Assembly (NCBI GenBank): GCA_041481895.1 | Contig: JBGPCQ010000002.1 | Location: 7,312 to 71,311 of the forward strand | DNA: 64,000 nucleotides | Origin: JAMPXD01 sp041481895 | GTDB taxonomy: Bacteria > Desulfobacterota > Desulfuromonadia > Geobacterales > Geobacteraceae | Reading direction: 5' to 3' | Shown here: one piece after another, positions 61,116-64,000 of the stretch | Layout: every line of letters begins with the position of its first letter | Numbering within the stretch: position 1 is the stretch's first letter | Program-made: the position numbers and the translations under genes | Notes under the pieces: model-generated | Told to the model about the DNA's origin: nothing | The model's input: only the letters and a program-made list of their open reading frames with translations | Databases searched by the model: none

Positions 61116-62165
61116 CTAGAAGAGTGTGCCGATGATGCCGCCGAGGACCGATATCGGCCCGGCGTCCCCCAACCCCTCCATCGCCTTTTCAGTCTTTTTC
61201 AGGGCAGCAGTCGCGTCGCGGTACAGCTTATCTTCGTTCACGAGCTTGCCAAAAGTCCCTTCACCCTCGTTGATTTTTCTCGTGATCTCCTTGATGTTTT
61301 TCGAAGCGTCTCGGACCTCATTATAGAGCGACTCGTCATTAACGAGTTTCCCCATGGTCCCCTCACCCCGGTTAATTTTACCGGCAATTCCCCTGACATC
61401 CTTCATACTCTCCTTGATGTCTGAAACGGCGCTCCTGGCATCAGTATACAGCGCATCGTCGTTGACGAGCTTGCCGAAAGTGCCTTCCCCCTTCTCAATC
61501 TTGCCGGCAATAGTCTTGAGGCTTGCCGTTGCGTCGGTCGCGTTGCGGTAGAGTGCCCGATCATTCAGGAGCAAGGCCAGGGAACCTTCGCCATGGTCAA
61601 ATTTTGCGGTTATGCTGTTGATGTTTTTAATGGCCCCTTGAAGATCTCCACGGTTCTCATCGAGTATTGAGGAAATCTTCACCATTACTTCTTTCTGGTT
61701 CTTGTTCAGGTCGTCAATGAATATTCTGGTCTCTTTGGTCAACTCGCCGACATTTTCCACAATGGAATCGACGCTGGCCACATCCTTTCCCTTGACCGTT
61801 CCTCCCGGCGGAAGGCGCGCCGCTTCGGGAGAACCGAAGGAAAGCCCGAGGAATTGCCCCCCGAGCAGATTGGTAAGACGGAGGCTGGCAACGGTATCGG
61901 TCTTGATAACAGTGTCCGGTTTTACATCGAAATCTATGCGGATTTTGCCATCAATAATATTTATTTTCAAGATCCTGCCGACATCGACTCCGGCCAGACG
62001 CACCGGGTCTCCGACCTTGAGGCCGGTAACGCTCGCCAGGAATGTAGTGTACATGACCTTCCTTTCAAAGGGATTCCACTTCTCGCCCGCTTCCAGCATT
62101 ACGCCGAGGATGATTAACCCTAGCAGAAAGAAGAAGCCGACTTTTTTTTCAAGTGAAACAGCCAT
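61116..62165 (-). CDS. mlaD: MlaD family (MCE) lipid-transport protein
   Basis: 349 residues. One N-terminal helix (about 9-27), then an MCE domain (about 35-115; YTTFLASVTGLKVGDPVRLA, then GVDVGRI), then a long helical tail (about 125-330) containing four copies of a roughly 40-residue motif around KINRGEGTMGKLVNDESLYN. MCE proteins form hexamers that shuttle phospholipids between membranes. The repeated tail is unusual and may form an elongated coiled channel or spacer. It follows mlaE by about 75 bases. An MlaF ATPase gene is not next to them. Confidence 0.9.
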   Translation of the reverse strand: MAVSLEKKVGFFFLLGLIILGVMLEAGEKWNPFERKVMYTTFLASVTGLKVGDPVRLAGVDVGRILKINIIDGKIRIDFDVKPDTVIKTDTVASLRLTNLLGGQFLGLSFGSPEAARLPPGGTVKGKDVASVDSIVENVGELTKETRIFIDDLNKNQKEVMVKISSILDENRGDLQGAIKNINSITAKFDHGEGSLALLLNDRALYRNATDATASLKTIAGKIEKGEGTFGKLVNDDALYTDARSAVSDIKESMKDVRGIAGKINRGEGTMGKLVNDESLYNEVRDASKNIKEITRKINEGEGTFGKLVNEDKLYRDATAALKKTEKAMEGLGDAGPISVLGGIIGTLF

Positions 62166-62240
62166 AACGAGAATGCCTCCTTTTACGGCATCACGGCTCA
62201 GTTGAAACGGGAGGGAATCCGCGCTTCAGACCATGAGCAC

Positions 62241-63017
62241 CTACATGAGAAGCCTGGTCAGAAAATAGTCCGCTACCAGAATGAGCATGAATGACATGAC
62301 CACTGACCTGGTAGTGGAGCGGCCTATTCCCCTGGCTCCTCCGGTGGTTTTGAACCCTACATAACATGCCACAAGGGCGACTATTCCGCCAAATACAACG
62401 GATTTAATCAGTCCGTTTCCGATCTCCCTCAATTTAAGGGCGTCGGTCAGGCTATCGTAATAGGTAGCATAGGAAACGAAGATTTGCGGATGAAGATTAC
62501 TTATGACTGCTCCCCCGAAAATGCCGACACAATCGGCGTAAATTACCAGCGCAGGAACAGAGATCAGACAGGCGATCAGCCGCGGCATCGCCAGGTAACG
62601 GACAGGATTGATGTCAAGGGTCCGCAATGCGTCAATCTCTTCATAGACCGTCATGACGCCAAGCTCGGCAGTCATGGCCGATCCTGCTCGACCGGCCACA
62701 AGAAAGCTGATCATGACCGGCCCTAACTCGCGCACCATGGAGTGTCCCACGATCGCACCGATAATGTTCTGCCCCCCGTATTTCTGAAGTTCGATGCCGG
62801 TTTGCAGCGCCAGGACCATACCGACAAAAAACGCCATGACCGATGCAGCCGGAAGGGTCTCGTAACCGATTATGGCCATCTGAACAAAGATGCTTTGCAG
62901 ATTACGGGGGGCTTCACGGAAGAAATAGAGAGTCTGACCCAGCAGGATGAGCATTTCTCCGAGTATTTCGTCAAAACGAAGAAGTCTGCCGCCAATTCTT
63001 TCAAGTAACCCCTTCAC
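62241..63017 (-). CDS. mlaE: MlaE family lipid ABC permease
   Basis: 258 residues, about five or six membrane helices, with the family core ASVMAFFVGMVLALQTGIEL, VRELGPVMISFLVAGRAGSA, MTAELGVMTVYEEIDALRTL and INPVRYLAMPR. The inner-membrane permease of the Mla-type phospholipid transporter. Starts at GTG 63017, overlapping the stop of the upstream gene (GTGA), so translation is coupled. The usual ATPase gene does not lie between it and mlaD. Confidence 0.92.
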   Translation of the reverse strand: MKGLLERIGGRLLRFDEILGEMLILLGQTLYFFREAPRNLQSIFVQMAIIGYETLPAASVMAFFVGMVLALQTGIELQKYGGQNIIGAIVGHSMVRELGPVMISFLVAGRAGSAMTAELGVMTVYEEIDALRTLDINPVRYLAMPRLIACLISVPALVIYADCVGIFGGAVISNLHPQIFVSYATYYDSLTDALKLREIGNGLIKSVVFGGIVALVACYVGFKTTGGARGIGRSTTRSVVMSFMLILVADYFLTRLLM

Positions 63018-64000
63018 GGTTTACTCCCACTGTTCGTAACCGGTTGCGCTCCGGATGCATCCCCGCTTTTCTCCCAATCGATTCCGAACGGGAGCCATAA
63101 AAAAGAGAGTCTTTGCCTGCCGGCCTCATTCCGAAAGCGGAGTAATCCCTTAAACAGCTTGAAGTCGGCCATTTTTCTCTCGGAACGGTATGCCACAAAC
63201 GGGAAAAACTCATAAGCGAGGTCTTCGCCCCTCTGTTCATGCCAGTAGAGGTTCCAGAGGAAAGATGCTGCGGAATCCCCCTTATCGTTCCATTTCTGCT
63301 GGTAAATACGCCAGAAAGGGGCCCAGCTTCTGTCGATCCCTTCCCTGTTCAGGTAGGGCTCGACAGGAGCGGGCAGAGAGAGTGTCTTGACCCCGCGAGT
63401 GTCGCGGTTATAGACATAAAACGGCCAGAATGCCGTCCTGCGCCGTGCTGCGCCATCCTTCGGCCAGCTTTCGCGGTTGTCCGAATAAAGGAAATAGAAG
63501 ATCCTGTCGCGCTCCTGGCGGAATACCTCTGAGTCGATCTCCTCGTAATTATATAACGGCCACATATACCAGCGCTTGCGGGTCTCCTTCCTGTCGTCCC
63601 TGGAGTAAAAGGGAAGGAAACTGTCCATCGTACGCGATTCTCCCCGGATCGTCCGCACGAAAGGCCAGAAATAATCCCGCTCCTCCTGATGCCCCTCCGC
63701 CTCCAACCTGTAGCCGATGAATGGCCACAGGTAATACCGGGCGGTGACCTTCGGAGAATCGGTCGCCGCATACAGAGGGAGCAGGTACAATTGAGTGGTC
63801 GGATTATCGGTGTCCAGCCCGCTCTGTTCCTGGAAGTAAAAGGGCCAGGCAGCGAAACGCTTGCTGTAGACCCCTTCCTTTGCTGACTGGCCGTACAGCG
63901 GCCAGAACTGGAATCCGCTCTCCTTTTCTCCTTGTGTCGTGGAAAAAAACGGATAGAGGTAGTTGCTGGTGGTGGTTCCCTTCTTTACAGTTCTGCCGTA
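63014..64000 (-). CDS. Aromatic-repeat (WPF/WPLY) protein, N-terminus beyond window
   Basis: At least 328 residues; the frame is open to the right edge. The sequence is a series of short strands with W-P-F/L-Y repeats (SGFQFWPLYGQSAKEG, RFAAWPFYFQEQSG, ARYYLWPFIGYRLEAE, RRRTAFWPFYVYNRDT) spaced roughly 20-50 residues apart, reminiscent of an outer-membrane or periplasmic beta-rich protein. I do not recognise a named family. The GTGA overlap with mlaE suggests a role in the same lipid-transport system. Confidence 0.7.
   Translation of the reverse strand, partial: YGRTVKKGTTTSNYLYPFFSTTQGEKESGFQFWPLYGQSAKEGVYSKRFAAWPFYFQEQSGLDTDNPTTQLYLLPLYAATDSPKVTARYYLWPFIGYRLEAEGHQEERDYFWPFVRTIRGESRTMDSFLPFYSRDDRKETRKRWYMWPLYNYEEIDSEVFRQERDRIFYFLYSDNRESWPKDGAARRRTAFWPFYVYNRDTRGVKTLSLPAPVEPYLNREGIDRSWAPFWRIYQQKWNDKGDSAASFLWNLYWHEQRGEDLAYEFFPFVAYRSERKMADFKLFKGLLRFRNEAGRQRLSFLWLPFGIDWEKSGDASGAQPVTNSGSKP

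Overview
Organism. The window reads as a chromosomal segment of a Geobacter/Geotalea-like member of the Desulfuromonadia. Pointers to this are the many REC, histidine-kinase, c-di-GMP and PilZ proteins, a LexA box of the Geobacter type (GGTT-N2-C-N4-G-N3-AC), an ETF:menaquinone-oxidoreductase-type Fe-S membrane protein next to etfAB, a selenocysteine tRNA, and small Cys-rich proteins. This is inference from gene content; no rRNA is present. No CRISPR array, IS element or prophage was seen. LAYOUT. (1) 1-8.9 kb, + strand: signalling block with a sensor kinase (cut by the left edge), a CheY-like regulator, two hybrid kinases, a membrane diguanylate cyclase, a REC protein and a REC-HD-GYP phosphodiesterase. 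(2) 9.1-14.6 kb, + strand: housekeeping (YggT, DivIVA-like, DUF167, CBS, FmdB), then folD, a MetV-like protein, metF-like and galU. (3) 14.7-24.5 kb: TonB-like protein, a TMEM165/GDT1 transporter, TerC, a CorC/CNNM protein, lexA, a PAP2 phosphatase, tRNA-Sec, a B12-binding radical SAM enzyme, a Sel1 lipoprotein and a spermidine-synthase-like protein. (4) 24.7-27.5 kb: AT-rich accessory stretch with a PAP2 lipoprotein and an operon of three tiny Cys-rich proteins behind unusual palindromes. (5) 27.6-37.3 kb: class A penicillin-binding protein, DUF378, monooxygenase, aldo/keto reductase, DCC1-like protein, dinB, two decayed gene tails (SRAP and Ric), a FAD-dependent disulfide reductase whose catalytic Cys codon is an in-frame UGA (probable Sec), a PAP2 protein, a REC-PilZ regulator and another tiny Cys-rich protein. 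(6) 37.5-59 kb, - strand: an acyl-CoA oxidation island with CoA-transferase, two acyl-CoA dehydrogenases, EtfAB, EMO-like oxidoreductase, enoyl-CoA hydratase, 3-hydroxyacyl-CoA dehydrogenase, thiolase, thioesterase, fused isobutyryl-CoA mutase, and a DUF485/SSS carboxylate symporter, with a divergent MerR regulator at its edge. (7) 60-64 kb, - strand: carotenoid-synthesis-type membrane protein, MlaD and MlaE homologues, and a partial aromatic-repeat protein. HOW IT FITS TOGETHER. Region 6 can take up or activate a short acid, isomerise isobutyryl-CoA to butyryl-CoA (IcmF), oxidise it to acetyl-CoA, and pass electrons through EtfAB and EMO to menaquinone. Near-identical operator-like motifs lie upstream of the thiolase operon, the symporter operon and the MerR gene, with a related one upstream of the DUF6125/icmF group, so MerR probably governs the set. 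MOST NOTABLE. (a) The likely selenoprotein reductase, with the Sec tRNA in the same window. (b) Seven copies of a roughly 120-bp palindrome whose stems covary between copies; six end at, or in one case overlap, the stop codon of a leftward gene. (c) Two loci with mirror-image arrays of GTAAAC-N3-GTTTAC palindromes, driving a REC-PilZ gene behind a good sigma-54 promoter and the tiny Cys-rich operon.
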